From Intrasporangium flavum (GTDB lineage: Bacteria; Actinomycetota; Actinomycetes; Actinomycetales; Dermatophilaceae): a stretch of DNA of 64,000 nucleotides. Below the pieces are notes generated by a model, which made no database searches, was not told the DNA's origin, and saw nothing but the letters and a program-made list of their open reading frames with translations. The position numbers and the translations under genes are program-made. This document shows, piece by piece, positions 23,410 through 32,392 of the stretch. The stretch covers positions 1 to 64,000 of the forward strand of contig NZ_MLJO01000003.1 in NCBI RefSeq assembly GCF_001956915.1, written 5' to 3'. Positions within the stretch are counted from its first letter, which is position 1, and each line of letters begins with the position of its first letter.

Positions 23410-24288
23410 ATGCTCGACACCCACCGCATCCGCGTCTTCCGGTCGGTCATGGCCAGCGGCTCGATCCAGGCCGCCGCCGACAATCTCGGCTTCACGCCCT
23501 CGGCCATCAGCCAGCAGATCTCGGCGCTGCAGAAGGAGACCGGCCTGACCCTCTTCGCCCGCGAGGGACGGGGCCTGACGCCCACCGCCGCAGCGCAGGC
23601 GCTCGTCGCGAACACGAACGAGCTGATGGGGCAGCTGACCCGCCTCGACGGCGTCATGGCCGACCTGCGCGAGGGGCGCTCGGACCGCCTGACGATCGGC
23701 TACTTCGCCTCGGCCGGCGCCGAGTGGATGCCGACCCTCGCGCGTCGCCTCACCACCGAGCTGCCCGACCTCACCCTCGAGCTCGTCCTCACCGAGGCGC
23801 CCGACCACCGCGGCCCGACGCCCGACCTCGACATCGTCGTCGACGTCGCCGGCGCCTCCGACCCGCAGGGCTCGCGACGCGTGCAGCTCGCCGTCGACCC
23901 GTACGTCGCCGTGCTGCCCGCCGACCACCCGCTCGCCGGCGAGGAGGAGGTCGGCCTCGCGCAGCTCGCGAGCGACACGTGGATCCGCAACGACCTGCCC
24001 AACACGGCCTGCTCGCGGATCCTGTCCAGCGCGTGCGAGGCCGCGGGCTTCCGGCCGCGCTTCGCGGTGCAGGCCCAGGACCACTACACGGCCATCGCGT
24101 TCGTCAAGGCGGGCGTCGGCATCACCGTCGTGCCGCAGCTGGCCGCACACGTCGTCCCGACCGAGGTCGCCGTGCTGCCGGTGGCCGCTCCCCGACCGGT
24201 CCGACGCATCGCCGCCGTCGTGCGCGACCCCGCCGGCAACGCGGCCGCGGGTCGTGCGGTCGAGCTGCTCCAGGAGCTCATCGGCTGA
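23410..24288 (+). CDS. LysR-family transcriptional regulator
   Basis: A 292-residue LTTR. The N-terminal winged helix-turn-helix (about 5-65) reads HRIRVFRSVMASGSIQAAADNLGFTPSAIS in overlapping segments, with the typical SQQISALQKETGLTLFAREGRG wing. It is followed by a linker helix and a periplasmic-binding-like effector domain (about 90-290, LTIGYFASAGAEWMP, GVGITVVPQLAA). The effector is unknown. Its likely target is the divergent small gene and itself. Confidence 0.92.
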   Translation: MLDTHRIRVFRSVMASGSIQAAADNLGFTPSAISQQISALQKETGLTLFAREGRGLTPTAAAQALVANTNELMGQLTRLDGVMADLREGRSDRLTIGYFASAGAEWMPTLARRLTTELPDLTLELVLTEAPDHRGPTPDLDIVVDVAGASDPQGSRRVQLAVDPYVAVLPADHPLAGEEEVGLAQLASDTWIRNDLPNTACSRILSSACEAAGFRPRFAVQAQDHYTAIAFVKAGVGITVVPQLAAHVVPTEVAVLPVAAPRPVRRIAAVVRDPAGNAAAGRAVELLQELIG

Positions 24289-24296
24289 CGGGACGC

Positions 24297-24333
24297 GCGA
24301 GGGCCCGACGCGTCGGTGCGACGCGCCGGGCCC
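24297..24333. terminator. bidirectional terminator hairpin
   Basis: CGAGGGCCCG and CGCGTC pair with GACGCG and CGGGCCCTCG, a long GC-rich stem. It lies between the convergent lysR (plus) and curA-type (minus) genes and probably serves both. Confidence 0.65.
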
Positions 24334-24352
24334 TCGCCTGCTGCTCGGCCCG

Positions 24353-25399
24353 TCAGAGGCGGACGAGCATCTTGCCGGTGTTCTCGCCCCGGAGGACGCC
24401 GAGGAAGGCGTCGACGGCGTGGTCGATGCCGTCGACGAAGGTCTCGCGGGTCGTCAGCGTGCCGTCGGCGAGCCAGCCCGCGGCCTTCTGGGCGTACTCG
24501 CCCGCGAGGTCCCAGTGGTCGCCGACGAGGAAGCCGGTGAGGGTGCCGCGGGTCTGGATGAGGCGGGCGAGGTTGCGCGGCCCGGGGGCCGGCTCGGTGT
24601 TGTTGTAGACCGAGATCGCGCCGCAGACCGCGATGCGCCCGCCGAGTCGGAGCGATCCGATCGCGGCCTCGAGGTGGTCACCGCCCACGTTGTCGAAGTA
24701 GACGTCGATGCCCTCGGGGGCGGCCTCGCGCAGCAGGTCCGAGACGCGTCCGTCCTTGTAGTTGAACGCGGCGTCGAAGCCGAGGTCGTCGATGAGGTGG
24801 CGCACCTTCTCCTCGGAGCCGGCGCTGCCGATGACGCGGCTCGCGCCGAGCGCCTTGGCGACCTGGCCGACGACGCTGCCGACGGCACCGGCCGCGCCCG
24901 AGACGAAGACGACGTCACCCTCCTTGAGGCCCGCCACGCGCGTCAGTCCCGCGTACGCGGTGAGGCCGGTCATGCCGAGGACGCCGAGGTAGGCGGATGC
25001 CGGGGCGATGGCCGTGTCGACGACGCGGCAGGCCGAGGCGTCGAGCACGGCGGCCTCGCGCCAGCCCAGCCCGTGGAGCACGTGGTCGCCGACGGCGACG
25101 CCCTCGGCCCGCGACTGCTCGACGACGCCGACCGCTCCCCCGTGCATGGCCTCGCCGAGCGCGTACGGCTCGGCGTAGGACTTGGCATCGCTCATCCGGC
25201 CGCGCATGTACGGGTCGACCGACATGACGACGTTGCGCACGCGGACCTGGCCCTCGCCGACCTCTGGCAGGTCGCTCGCGACGACCTCGAAGTTCTCGGG
25301 CGTCGGCCAGCCGACGGGTCGGGACACGAGGCGCACCTCGCGGGGCGCGTCGGTGGTGCCGGTGGAGGGCGTGGCGGGTGTGGTGGTGCTGTCGGTCAT
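24353..25399 (-). CDS. NADP-dependent medium-chain reductase (CurA/prostaglandin reductase type)
   Basis: A 348-residue zinc-free MDR oxidoreductase that should reduce alpha,beta-unsaturated carbonyls using NADPH. The N-terminal domain shows MSVDPYMRGRM (substrate side). The Rossmann motif is VFVSGAAGAVGSVVGQ (about 155-170), followed by GSAGSEEKV for NADP phosphate and YFDNVGGDHL. These are standard features of the YncB/CurA/leukotriene B4 dehydrogenase group. ATG at 25399 has AAGGAGATCCG upstream. It follows ohr by 46 bases on the same strand, suggesting one peroxide/electrophile-response transcript. Confidence 0.88.
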   Translation of the reverse strand: MTDSTTTPATPSTGTTDAPREVRLVSRPVGWPTPENFEVVASDLPEVGEGQVRVRNVVMSVDPYMRGRMSDAKSYAEPYALGEAMHGGAVGVVEQSRAEGVAVGDHVLHGLGWREAAVLDASACRVVDTAIAPASAYLGVLGMTGLTAYAGLTRVAGLKEGDVVFVSGAAGAVGSVVGQVAKALGASRVIGSAGSEEKVRHLIDDLGFDAAFNYKDGRVSDLLREAAPEGIDVYFDNVGGDHLEAAIGSLRLGGRIAVCGAISVYNNTEPAPGPRNLARLIQTRGTLTGFLVGDHWDLAGEYAQKAAGWLADGTLTTRETFVDGIDHAVDAFLGVLRGENTGKMLVRL

Positions 25400-25445
25400 C
25401 GGATCTCCTTGTCGTGCAGTGGAACTGGTGGAGGGGCGGTTCGGG

Positions 25446-25874
25446 TCAGCTGACGCGCAGCTCGACCGGGATGTTGCCGCGGGTCGCGTTGCTGTAGGGG
25501 CACACCTCGTGGGCGCGCTCGACGAGCTCACGGCCGAGGTCGGCGTCGAGGCCGTCGGGCAGCTCGACGTCGAGGACGACGCCGAGCGAGAACCCCTGGC
25601 CGGGCGTGCCGGAGAGGCTGACGTCGGCGGTGACCGCGGCGTCGAAGCCCTCGACCCGACGCTGGCGGGCCACGAGGCCGAGCGCGCTCGCGAAGCACGC
25701 GGCGTAGCCGGCGGCGAACAGCTGCTCGGGGTTGGTGCCCTCGCCGCTGCCGCCGAGCTCGCGCGGCGCCGCGAGGGTGACGTCGAGGCGTCCGTCGGAG
25801 GTGACGGCGCGGCCCTCGCGGCCGGACGCGGTGGCGGAGGCGAGGTAGCGGGCCTGCTGGGCGGTGGTGCTCAT
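25446..25874 (-). CDS. ohr: organic hydroperoxide resistance protein (Ohr)
   Basis: A thiol peroxidase of the OsmC/Ohr family, 142 residues. The two active cysteines are Cys60 in GYAACFASAL and Cys125 in HEVCPYSNATRGNI. The latter motif separates Ohr from OsmC proper. ATG at 25874 with AAGGA upstream. It is divergent from an OhrR-type MarR gene across 69 bases that contain a palindromic operator, so it should be induced by organic peroxides. Confidence 0.92.
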   Translation of the reverse strand: MSTTAQQARYLASATASGREGRAVTSDGRLDVTLAAPRELGGSGEGTNPEQLFAAGYAACFASALGLVARQRRVEGFDAAVTADVSLSGTPGQGFSLGVVLDVELPDGLDADLGRELVERAHEVCPYSNATRGNIPVELRVS

Positions 25875-25905
25875 GGGAGTCCTTCGGTCGGCTTCAGATT
25901 GTCAG

Positions 25906-25931
25906 CAATTCTATTGTGCGCAATTGAATAG
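25906..25931. promoter_or_regulatory. probable OhrR operator
   Basis: AT-rich patch caattctattgtgcgcaattgaatag in two parts: ctatt at 25911-25915 mirrors aatag at 25927-25931, with AATT cores at 25907-25910 and 25922-25925. The shape resembles OhrR boxes built on AATT half-sites and lies midway between ohr and ohrR. Confidence 0.6.
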
Positions 25932-25937
25932 TAGACT
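25932..25937 (+). promoter_or_regulatory. -10 element, leaderless ohrR transcript
   Basis: TAGACT followed by six bases and the ohrR ATG at 25944. No ribosome binding site is visible, so the transcript is probably leaderless. The element abuts the operator. Confidence 0.55.
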
Positions 25938-25943
25938 GGATCC

Positions 25944-26432
25944 ATGGCACGCACCACTCCGGCCCCCGTCGACGACCTCCGTCTCGAGCAGCAGATCTGC
26001 TACGCCATGCACACGACGGTGCGCGCCTTCGACGCCGTCTACCGCGCCCTCCTCGCCGAGCACGGCCTGTCCTACCCGCAGTACATCGCCCTGATGGCCC
26101 TCGGCGAGCACGGCCCGGTGACGGTCGGCGACCTCGGCCGGCTCATGCGCCTCGACTCCGGCACCCTCTCCCCCCTGCTCAAGCGGATGCAGGCCGCGGG
26201 CCTCGTCGTGCGCGAGCGCGACCCGGAGGACGAGCGACGCGTCGTCGTCGGCCTCACCGCCACCGGCCGCGAGCGCCTCGACGCCCTGACCGGGCTGCCG
26301 ACGACGATCGCCGAGCGCAGCGGCCTGAGCCACGCCGAGATGCTCGAGCTGCACCGGGTGCTGCGCACCGTCTCCGAGCGCCTCGACGCCGTCGCGGCCG
26401 AGGCGTCGGCGGCCGCTTCCGTCAGGGGATGA
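25944..26432 (+). CDS. ohrR: MarR-family peroxide sensor (OhrR type)
   Basis: A 162-residue MarR regulator. Cys19 in LEQQICYAMH is the conserved redox cysteine of OhrR, whose oxidation releases DNA. The winged helix includes PVTVGDLGRLMRLDSGTLSPLLKRM in overlapping parts and the wing RDPEDERRVVVGLT. It is divergent from ohr. Its 3' end overlaps the convergent DUF445 gene by 11 bases. Confidence 0.92.
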   Translation: MARTTPAPVDDLRLEQQICYAMHTTVRAFDAVYRALLAEHGLSYPQYIALMALGEHGPVTVGDLGRLMRLDSGTLSPLLKRMQAAGLVVRERDPEDERRVVVGLTATGRERLDALTGLPTTIAERSGLSHAEMLELHRVLRTVSERLDAVAAEASAAASVRG

Positions 26433-27708
26433 GCACCGACACGGCGTGGATGAGCATGCCGATGAGGCCGCCCACGAGGGTGCCGTTGATCCGGATGAAC
26501 TGGAGGTCGCGCCCCACCTGGAGCTCGACGCGCTCGGCGGTCTCCTTGCCGTCCCAACGGTCGATGGTGGCGCTGATCACCTGCGTGACCTCGGTGCCAT
26601 AGCGCTCGACGGCGTAGACCGTCGCGTCGCAGATCCGGGCGTCGACGCGGTCGCGGACGTCCTTGTCGGCGAGCAGACGCTCGGCGAGCCCCGTGACCTC
26701 CTTGACGGCACGGGTGCGCACCGGCCCGTCCTCGTCCTCGAGCGCCGCGACGACGACCGAGCGCAGCGAGGACCACAGCGCCATCGCGGTGTCGGGCACC
26801 TGCGGGTGCGACAGGAGCCGCTCCTTGAGCCGCTCGGCCTTGGCCTGCGTGACGGGGTCGTGCTGGAGGTCGTCGGCGAGGTCGACGAGCAGCTTGTCGA
26901 GGGCCTGGCGGACGTCGTGGCGGGGGTCGTTGCGGACGTCCGCGAGCCACTTGAGCGCCTCGGTGTGGACCTTGCGGGCCACGAGGTCGTTGATCGCGTC
27001 GGGCACCCAGGCGGGGGCCCGCTGCGTGATGAGCGACTCGAAGAGGTCCTCGTTGTCGACGAGCCAGACCCGCAGCTCGTCGAGGGCGAGGTCGACGAGG
27101 GCCACGTGGGCCTCGTCGCGCACGACCTGGTCGAGCAGGCCCCCGGCGAGCGAGCTGATCGGCTCCTGCTTGAGCCGGGGCAGGACGGCCTGCTCGATGA
27201 CGGCGCGCACGTCGGCGTCGGGGATCCGGTGCAGGGCGTGCACCGTGACCGTCGCGACCTCGTCGACGAGGCGCTTGGCGTGGCCCGGGCCGAGGACCCA
27301 CTCGGCGGCCCGACGCGTCGGCTCGGCGTCGAGCACGCGCTCGCGGATGATGTCCTCGCGCATGAAGTTCTCGCTGACGAACTCCTCGAGGCTCCTGCCG
27401 ATCATCTCCTTCTTGCGCGGGATGAGGGCCGTGTGCGGGATCGGCAGGCCGAGGGGATGGCGGAAGAGCGCCGTGACGGCGAACCAGTCGGCGCACGCAC
27501 CGACCATCGAGGCCTCGGCTCCGGCGTTGACGAAGCCGAGCAGGCCGTCGTCGTGGCCGCGCGTCAGCAGGTAGACGATCGCGGCGAGCACGAGCAGGCC
27601 GGTGGCGACCAGCCGCATCTGCCGCAGGTCGCGGCGGCGCTGGGCGTCGAGGGCGGGGTCGACGATGAAACCCAGGGGTCCGCTCGGGCTCTTCACGCGT
27701 CCGGGCAC
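26422..27708 (-). CDS. DUF445 family membrane protein
   Basis: A 428-residue protein with an N-terminal membrane segment (LVATGLLVLAAIVYLLT, about 35-51), the family signature GADWFAV-like GACADWFAVTALFRHPLGLPIPHT in parts, a long helical middle and a C-terminal membrane segment (LVGGLIGMLIHAVSVLI). Function is unknown. GTG at 27708 is preceded by GAAGGGAG; GTG at 27696 is an alternative. Its stop lies inside the convergent ohrR gene. Confidence 0.85.
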   Translation of the reverse strand: MPGRVKSPSGPLGFIVDPALDAQRRRDLRQMRLVATGLLVLAAIVYLLTRGHDDGLLGFVNAGAEASMVGACADWFAVTALFRHPLGLPIPHTALIPRKKEMIGRSLEEFVSENFMREDIIRERVLDAEPTRRAAEWVLGPGHAKRLVDEVATVTVHALHRIPDADVRAVIEQAVLPRLKQEPISSLAGGLLDQVVRDEAHVALVDLALDELRVWLVDNEDLFESLITQRAPAWVPDAINDLVARKVHTEALKWLADVRNDPRHDVRQALDKLLVDLADDLQHDPVTQAKAERLKERLLSHPQVPDTAMALWSSLRSVVVAALEDEDGPVRTRAVKEVTGLAERLLADKDVRDRVDARICDATVYAVERYGTEVTQVISATIDRWDGKETAERVELQVGRDLQFIRINGTLVGGLIGMLIHAVSVLIP

Positions 27709-27755
27709 CGGCGCTCCCTTCGTCGTGGTCGGGCCTTCTGCCTGCGACGCCTCGC

Positions 27756-28541
27756 TCAGCCGGCGGGCTCCAGCGAGAACGTCAGCGCATCGATCCTCGC
27801 ACGCGTCTCGCCGTCGGTGGCGATGCGCTCGCCGATGCGCGTCGCGACGGCCCCGACCTCGTCGGCGCCGAGGCCCGGGCGCAGCGCGAGGACGACCCGC
27901 AGGACGCCGGCCCCGGCGGGCTCCCCCGCCTCGAGTCGGTGGCCCGCGACGTCGTCCTCCGCCGCGACGGCGGCCGCCACGGCGGCGGCCACGTGCGCGT
28001 CGGCGTGGCTCGGCACCCACGGACGCTGCTGGGCCAGCGCCCAGAGCATGCTCGGGCGCAGCACCGTGGCGCGCGGCGAGGCCACGTCGACGACGAGCAC
28101 CTGGCACTCCTCGGTGATCGCCGCCCGCGCGGCCGAGGACGCCGGTACCGGCACCGGGCGCGCCGTGGGATCCCACTCCGCGAGGCTGGCGAGCGAGGAG
28201 AACATCGGCAGGGCCCGCGAGCCGTCCGGGGCCGTCAGGGTCACCGCGGCCATGTCGCTGCGGGTGTCGGCCGCGTGCACGCCCGACTCGTCGACCTCCG
28301 TGGCGACGGCGACGACGGGCACGAGCCAGCGCGCCGCCGCGACCGCGGCCACGAGCGCCTCCTCGGCCTCGGGCGTCGGGTCGGAGTGCAGGGCCTCGAC
28401 CGCGGCGAGCACCGTGGCGTCGGCCTCCCCCGTGTCGCCGGAGAAGCCGTGGCTCGGGATCGACTTGCCCTCCCAGGCCTGACCGGCCGAGTCGGCCGGG
28501 CGGCCCTCGGCGTCGTGGAAGGCGCCGGGAACCTCGCTCAC
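27756..28541 (-). CDS. SseB-domain protein
   Basis: A 261-residue protein with an SseB N-terminal-type domain: [17 protein letters not shown] (about 60-76), [22 protein letters not shown] (about 110-130) and [14 protein letters not shown]. Function in actinobacteria is not established. GTG at 28541 overlaps the priA stop (GTGA), so it is translationally coupled to histidine genes. An sseB gene next to hisA/priA is usual in Micrococcales. Confidence 0.78.
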   Translation of the reverse strand: MSEVPGAFHDAEGRPADSAGQAWEGKSIPSHGFSGDTGEADATVLAAVEALHSDPTPEAEEALVAAVAAARWLVPVVAVATEVDESGVHAADTRSDMAAVTLTAPDGSRALPMFSSLASLAEWDPTARPVPVPASSAARAAITEECQVLVVDVASPRATVLRPSMLWALAQQRPWVPSHADAHVAAAVAAAVAAEDDVAGHRLEAGEPAGAGVLRVVLALRPGLGADEVGAVATRIGERIATDGETRARIDALTFSLEPAG

Positions 28542-29296
28542 GAGCGGGGCTCCGGGCGACCCGCGACCTCGAGCGCCTCCGGGAGCGTGAACGCACCCCG
28601 GTAGAGGGCCGAGCCGACGATGGCGCCCTCGACCCCGAGACCGACGAGGCCGCGGATCGCGGCGATGTCCTCGAGCGTCGACACGCCACCGCTCGCGACG
28701 ACCGGGCGCTCGGTGCGGGCGCAGACCTCCTGGAGCAGGTCGGTGTTGGGGCCCTGGAGCATGCCGTCCTTCTGGACGTCGGTGACGACGTACCGGGCGC
28801 AGCCCTCGCGGTCGAGCCGGTCGAGGACGTCCCAGAGGTCGCCGCCGTCGCGGGTCCAGCCCCGGGCGGCGAGCGTCGTGCCGCGCACGTCGAGCCCGAT
28901 GGCGACGCGGTCGCCGTGCTCGGCGATGACCGAGGCCGTCCACTCCGGGTCCTCCAGCGCCGCCGTGCCGATGTTGACGCGCCGGCAGCCGGTGGCGAGG
29001 GCGGCCTCGAGGGTGGCCGTGTCGCGGATGCCGCCGGACAGCTCGACGCGCAGGTCGAGGCGCCCCACGATCGAGGCGATGAGGTCGCGGTTGCTGCCCC
29101 GGCCGAAGGCGGCGTCGAGGTCGACGAGGTGGATCCACTCGGCGCCCTGGTCCTGCCAGGCCCTCGCGGCCTCCCACGGGTCGCCGAACTCGCCACCGCT
29201 GCCGGCGACGCCCTGGACGAGCTGGACGGCCCGGCCGCCCGCTATGTCGACGGCGGGGAGCAGCTCGAGGCGCGGCTCGGCGTTCGGTGCGGTCAT
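28538..29296 (-). CDS. priA: phosphoribosyl isomerase (HisA, probably bifunctional PriA)
   Basis: A (beta/alpha)8 isomerase of 252 residues converting ProFAR to PRFAR in histidine synthesis. In actinobacteria the same enzyme usually also does the TrpF reaction. Active-site aspartates are Asp17 in [10 protein letters not shown] and the one in [10 protein letters not shown] (about 177). Phosphate-binding loops VELSGGIRD and [12 protein letters not shown] are present. ATG at 29296. Whether trpF exists elsewhere cannot be seen, so bifunctionality is inferred from lineage. Confidence 0.93.
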   Translation of the reverse strand: MTAPNAEPRLELLPAVDIAGGRAVQLVQGVAGSGGEFGDPWEAARAWQDQGAEWIHLVDLDAAFGRGSNRDLIASIVGRLDLRVELSGGIRDTATLEAALATGCRRVNIGTAALEDPEWTASVIAEHGDRVAIGLDVRGTTLAARGWTRDGGDLWDVLDRLDREGCARYVVTDVQKDGMLQGPNTDLLQEVCARTERPVVASGGVSTLEDIAAIRGLVGLGVEGAIVGSALYRGAFTLPEALEVAGRPEPRS

Positions 29297-29398
29297 CGGG
29301 TCACGGGCTCCTCGGGTGTCGTCACGGGCCCCTCGAGTATGCCGTGGGGGCCGGCCGCCCCGGCGGGCGGTCCGCGGGCCGGAGACCGAGGCGCCGGC

Positions 29399-30688
29399 TC
29401 AGGCCCGGCGCGTCGCGAGGTCGTCGACGACGTCGGCGAGCGCCTGCATGCCGGCCGCCCGACTCATGCTGGTCGCGACGCGTCCCGCGGCCTGCCGGTA
29501 GCGGGGGTCGCGCAGCACCTCGCGCACCGCCTTGCCGACGGCCTCCGGCGTCGGCGCCTCGGTGGCGAGCCGGCGCCCGACCCCGGACCAGGCGACGCGT
29601 GCGGCGACCTCGGGCTTGTCCTCGTGGCCGCTCGTCGTGACGATCGGCACCCCGTAGCGCAGGGCGTACTGGACCCCGCCGTAGCCACCGTTGGTGACGT
29701 ACACGGCCGTTCGGGGCAGCAGCTCGTCGTAGGGCAGGTACCGGGCCGCGCGCGCGTTGGCCGGCAGGGGCGGCAGCGTGTCCAGGGGGCGGCCGCCGGT
29801 GGAGACGACGACGAGGACGTCGTCGCCGGCCAGGCCCTCGAGAGCCGGCGCGATGACCTGGCCGTAGTCGCGGTTGGCGATCGTGCCCTGCGTGACGTGC
29901 ACGACCGGGCGCGACCCGTCGAGCTCGTCCCACCACGGCGGGAGCGGGGCCTGCGAGCCGGTCGCGGAGATCGGCCCGGCGAAGGAGAGGGTGGCCGGCG
30001 CGTCGGAGCGCGGGTACTCGAACTCGGGCACGGTGAACTGGACGATGCGCTCCGCGTGGCGTGGCCAGTCCAGCACCGGGTACCCCACCGGGCGGCCGTG
30101 CAGCTCGTGGTGCACCTCGTCGGCCAGCCGGGCGGCCTCGGCGAACACGGTGCGCTCGGCCACCGCGCGGAGGGCGGCGTTGCGCAGCCGACCGACGGGC
30201 CCCGGCAGGGGTCGCAGCCCCATCCCGTACGGAGCGGTGTCGCGGCTGGCGATCATGAGCGGGATGACGCCGCACACGACGACCGGCGGTCGGGCGGCCC
30301 GGTCGTGCCCGAGCACGAGCGCGCCTCCGGTGAGCGCCGGGTCGGTCAGGACGACGTCGGCGGGCTCCTCCGCGTGCTCGGCCATGATCGTGTCGTGCTG
30401 CCCGCGCCCGGGCTGCACGAAGACGTTGACGATGTCGAAGGCGATCGCCTTGGACCCCTTGAGCGCCGCCCGCTCCGGGAAGGAATCGCCGAGGTCGGCC
30501 GTGTCGTCGAAGTCGGCGTCGGCCGGCAGCCGCACGTGCCGGGCGCCGGTGTCCTCGACGGCCCCGGCGAAGCGCGCCCCGGTGACGAACCGGACGCGGT
30601 CGCCGCGGGCCACGAGGTGGCGGGCGACGGCGAGCAGCGGGGTGACGTGCCCGTGGATGGGAACGGTGGCGATGATGATCGAGGACAT
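29399..30688 (-). CDS. GT1-family glycosyltransferase
   Basis: A 429-residue UDP-glucosyltransferase/macrolide-glycosyltransferase-like protein (GT-B fold). The N-terminal acceptor half begins SSIIIATVPIHGHVTPLLAVA. The C-terminal donor half contains VVHVTQGTIANRDYGQV (about 270), LPYDELLPRTAVYVTNGGYGGVQYAL (in parts, about 335) and HEDKPEVAARV, matching the family's sugar-nucleotide signature. It lies in the his cluster between the small membrane protein and priA, in the same direction, with gaps of about 100 bases each side. The acceptor is unknown. ATG at 30688. Confidence 0.86.
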   Translation of the reverse strand: MSSIIIATVPIHGHVTPLLAVARHLVARGDRVRFVTGARFAGAVEDTGARHVRLPADADFDDTADLGDSFPERAALKGSKAIAFDIVNVFVQPGRGQHDTIMAEHAEEPADVVLTDPALTGGALVLGHDRAARPPVVVCGVIPLMIASRDTAPYGMGLRPLPGPVGRLRNAALRAVAERTVFAEAARLADEVHHELHGRPVGYPVLDWPRHAERIVQFTVPEFEYPRSDAPATLSFAGPISATGSQAPLPPWWDELDGSRPVVHVTQGTIANRDYGQVIAPALEGLAGDDVLVVVSTGGRPLDTLPPLPANARAARYLPYDELLPRTAVYVTNGGYGGVQYALRYGVPIVTTSGHEDKPEVAARVAWSGVGRRLATEAPTPEAVGKAVREVLRDPRYRQAAGRVATSMSRAAGMQALADVVDDLATRRA

Positions 30689-30783
30689 GCGCCCGCCTCT
30701 CCGACGGCGGCTCCTCGGCGGGAGCGCTCGCACCAGTATCGTCCGGAGTCCGCGGACGCGTGGGGCAAAGGCGAGCCCGCAGC

Positions 30784-31152
30784 CTAGGCCGTCGGTGGTG
30801 TCGTCGGCGGGTTCGGCGGGGTCGGCGGCGTCGGCTCGGCACCCTCGGTGCCTGGGGAGCCGCCCGGGGCCTGCGCCGCGGCGGTGAGCTCGGCCCGGTG
30901 GCGCCACAGCACGTAACCGAGCCCGAGGACGACCACGACGACGAGCAGGCCGATGCGGGCCGGCCACGACAGGTCGAGCAGGGTGGTCACGGCGAGCGTG
31001 CCGAGGGCGGCGCCGACCGTCGTCGGCAGTCCCGGGCGGGCGCGCCGGCGCGTCGTGCGGGTCGTCCGCCTGCGGGTCCTGCTGCTCGTCGTTCGCTTCG
31101 GCGTCTTCCTCGTCGCCACGGTGGACCTCCTCGTCCGCCCGGTTCGGGTCAC
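30784..31152 (-). CDS. small basic membrane protein
   Basis: A 122-residue protein. The first about 45 residues are rich in Arg/Thr/Lys; two hydrophobic segments follow ([15 protein letters not shown] and [17 protein letters not shown]), then a Pro/Thr-rich tail. GTG at 31152 overlaps the hisH stop (GTGA), so it is coupled to histidine genes. No family is recognised; a similar small membrane gene in this position is common in related actinobacteria. Confidence 0.7.
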   Translation of the reverse strand: MTRTGRTRRSTVATRKTPKRTTSSRTRRRTTRTTRRRARPGLPTTVGAALGTLAVTTLLDLSWPARIGLLVVVVVLGLGYVLWRHRAELTAAAQAPGGSPGTEGAEPTPPTPPNPPTTPPTA

Positions 31153-31796
31153 AGGCTCCTGACCCAGTTCTCCAGCAGGTGGGCTCCGGCGTCGCCGGAC
31201 TTCTCGGGGTGGAACTGGGTGGCGCAGAGCGGACCGTTCTCGACGGCCGCGACGAACCGGGCGCCGTGCTCGGCCCACGTGACGTGCGGCGCGACCCGCT
31301 CGAAGGCACCGGTGGCCTCGAGCGTCCAGCGTTGCACGGCGTAGGAGTGCACGAAGTAGAAGCGCTCGTGCTCGACGCCCGCGAAGAGCCGGGTGCCCTC
31401 GGCGGCCTCGACCGTGGACCAGCCCATGTGGGGCACGACGTCGGCCGGGAGACGCTCGACGGTGCCCGGCCACTCCCCCAGTCCCTCGACGGGCGCCTCG
31501 GACGGCTCGACCGAGCCGTCGAAGAGCACCTGCATCCCGACGCAGACGCCGAGGACGGGACGCCCGCCGCTGATGCGTCGGCCGATGACCCGCGGGCCGT
31601 GCGCGGCGGCGAGGCCCTTCATGCACGCGTGGAAGTTGCCGACGCCGGGCACGAAGAGGCCGTCGGCCTCGAGCGCGGCGACGGGGTCGGCGGTCAGGGT
31701 GACCGTGGCGCCGACGCGCTCGAGGGCGCGCACGGCCGAGCGGACGTTGCCGCTGCCGTAGTCGAGGACGACGACGCCGCGGCCGCCAGCGGTCAC
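31149..31796 (-). CDS. hisH: imidazole glycerol phosphate synthase, glutaminase subunit
   Basis: Class I glutamine amidotransferase that feeds ammonia to HisF. 215 residues. [11 protein letters not shown] is the N-terminal motif, the nucleophile cysteine is in [10 protein letters not shown] (about 85), and the His-Glu pair is in [10 protein letters not shown] (about 193). GTG at 31796 overlaps the hisB stop. Its partner hisF is not in the window. Confidence 0.95.
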   Translation of the reverse strand: MTAGGRGVVVLDYGSGNVRSAVRALERVGATVTLTADPVAALEADGLFVPGVGNFHACMKGLAAAHGPRVIGRRISGGRPVLGVCVGMQVLFDGSVEPSEAPVEGLGEWPGTVERLPADVVPHMGWSTVEAAEGTRLFAGVEHERFYFVHSYAVQRWTLEATGAFERVAPHVTWAEHGARFVAAVENGPLCATQFHPEKSGDAGAHLLENWVRSL

Positions 31797-32392
31797 AGGG
31801 CTCCCTTGGCGCTCGGGATGCCGACGACGCGCGGGTCGCGGGCCACCGCGGCGCGCAGGGCGCGGGCCACGGCCTTGAACTGCGCCTCGACGATGTGGTG
31901 CGGGTCGCGACCGGCGAGGACGCGCACGTGCAGGCACAGGCCGGCGTTGAAGGCGAACGACTCGAGGACGTGTCGCGTCATCGACCCGGTGAAGTGGCCG
32001 CCGATGAGCGCGTACTGCTGCCCCTCGGGCTCGCCCTCGTGGACGACGTACGGCCGGCCGGCGACGTCGACGACGGCGTGCGCGAGCGCCTCGTCGAGGG
32101 GCACGGTGGCGTCGCCGAAGCGGGAGATGCCGGCCTTGTCGCCGAGCGCCTCGCGCAGGGCCTGGCCCAGGACGATCGCGGTGTCCTCGACGGTGTGGTG
32201 CACGTCGACGTCGACGTCACCCGTGGCCTTGACGGTGAGGTCGATGAGCGAGTGCTTGGCGAGCGAGGCGAGCATGTGGTCGTAGAACGGGACGCCGGTC
32301 GAGACGTCGGCGACACCGGTGCCGTCGAGGTCGAGGGTGAGCTCGACGGAGGACTCGGACGTCGAGCGGCTGATCGTCGCGGTGCGGTTCAT
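31793..32392 (-). CDS. hisB: imidazoleglycerol-phosphate dehydratase
   Basis: Monofunctional HisB, 199 residues, without the phosphatase domain found in enterobacteria. Metal-binding histidine motifs are visible: [24 protein letters not shown] and [12 protein letters not shown]. Converts imidazole-glycerol phosphate to imidazole-acetol phosphate. ATG at 32392 overlaps the hisC stop (ATGA). Confidence 0.96.
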   Translation of the reverse strand: MNRTATISRSTSESSVELTLDLDGTGVADVSTGVPFYDHMLASLAKHSLIDLTVKATGDVDVDVHHTVEDTAIVLGQALREALGDKAGISRFGDATVPLDEALAHAVVDVAGRPYVVHEGEPEGQQYALIGGHFTGSMTRHVLESFAFNAGLCLHVRVLAGRDPHHIVEAQFKAVARALRAAVARDPRVVGIPSAKGAL

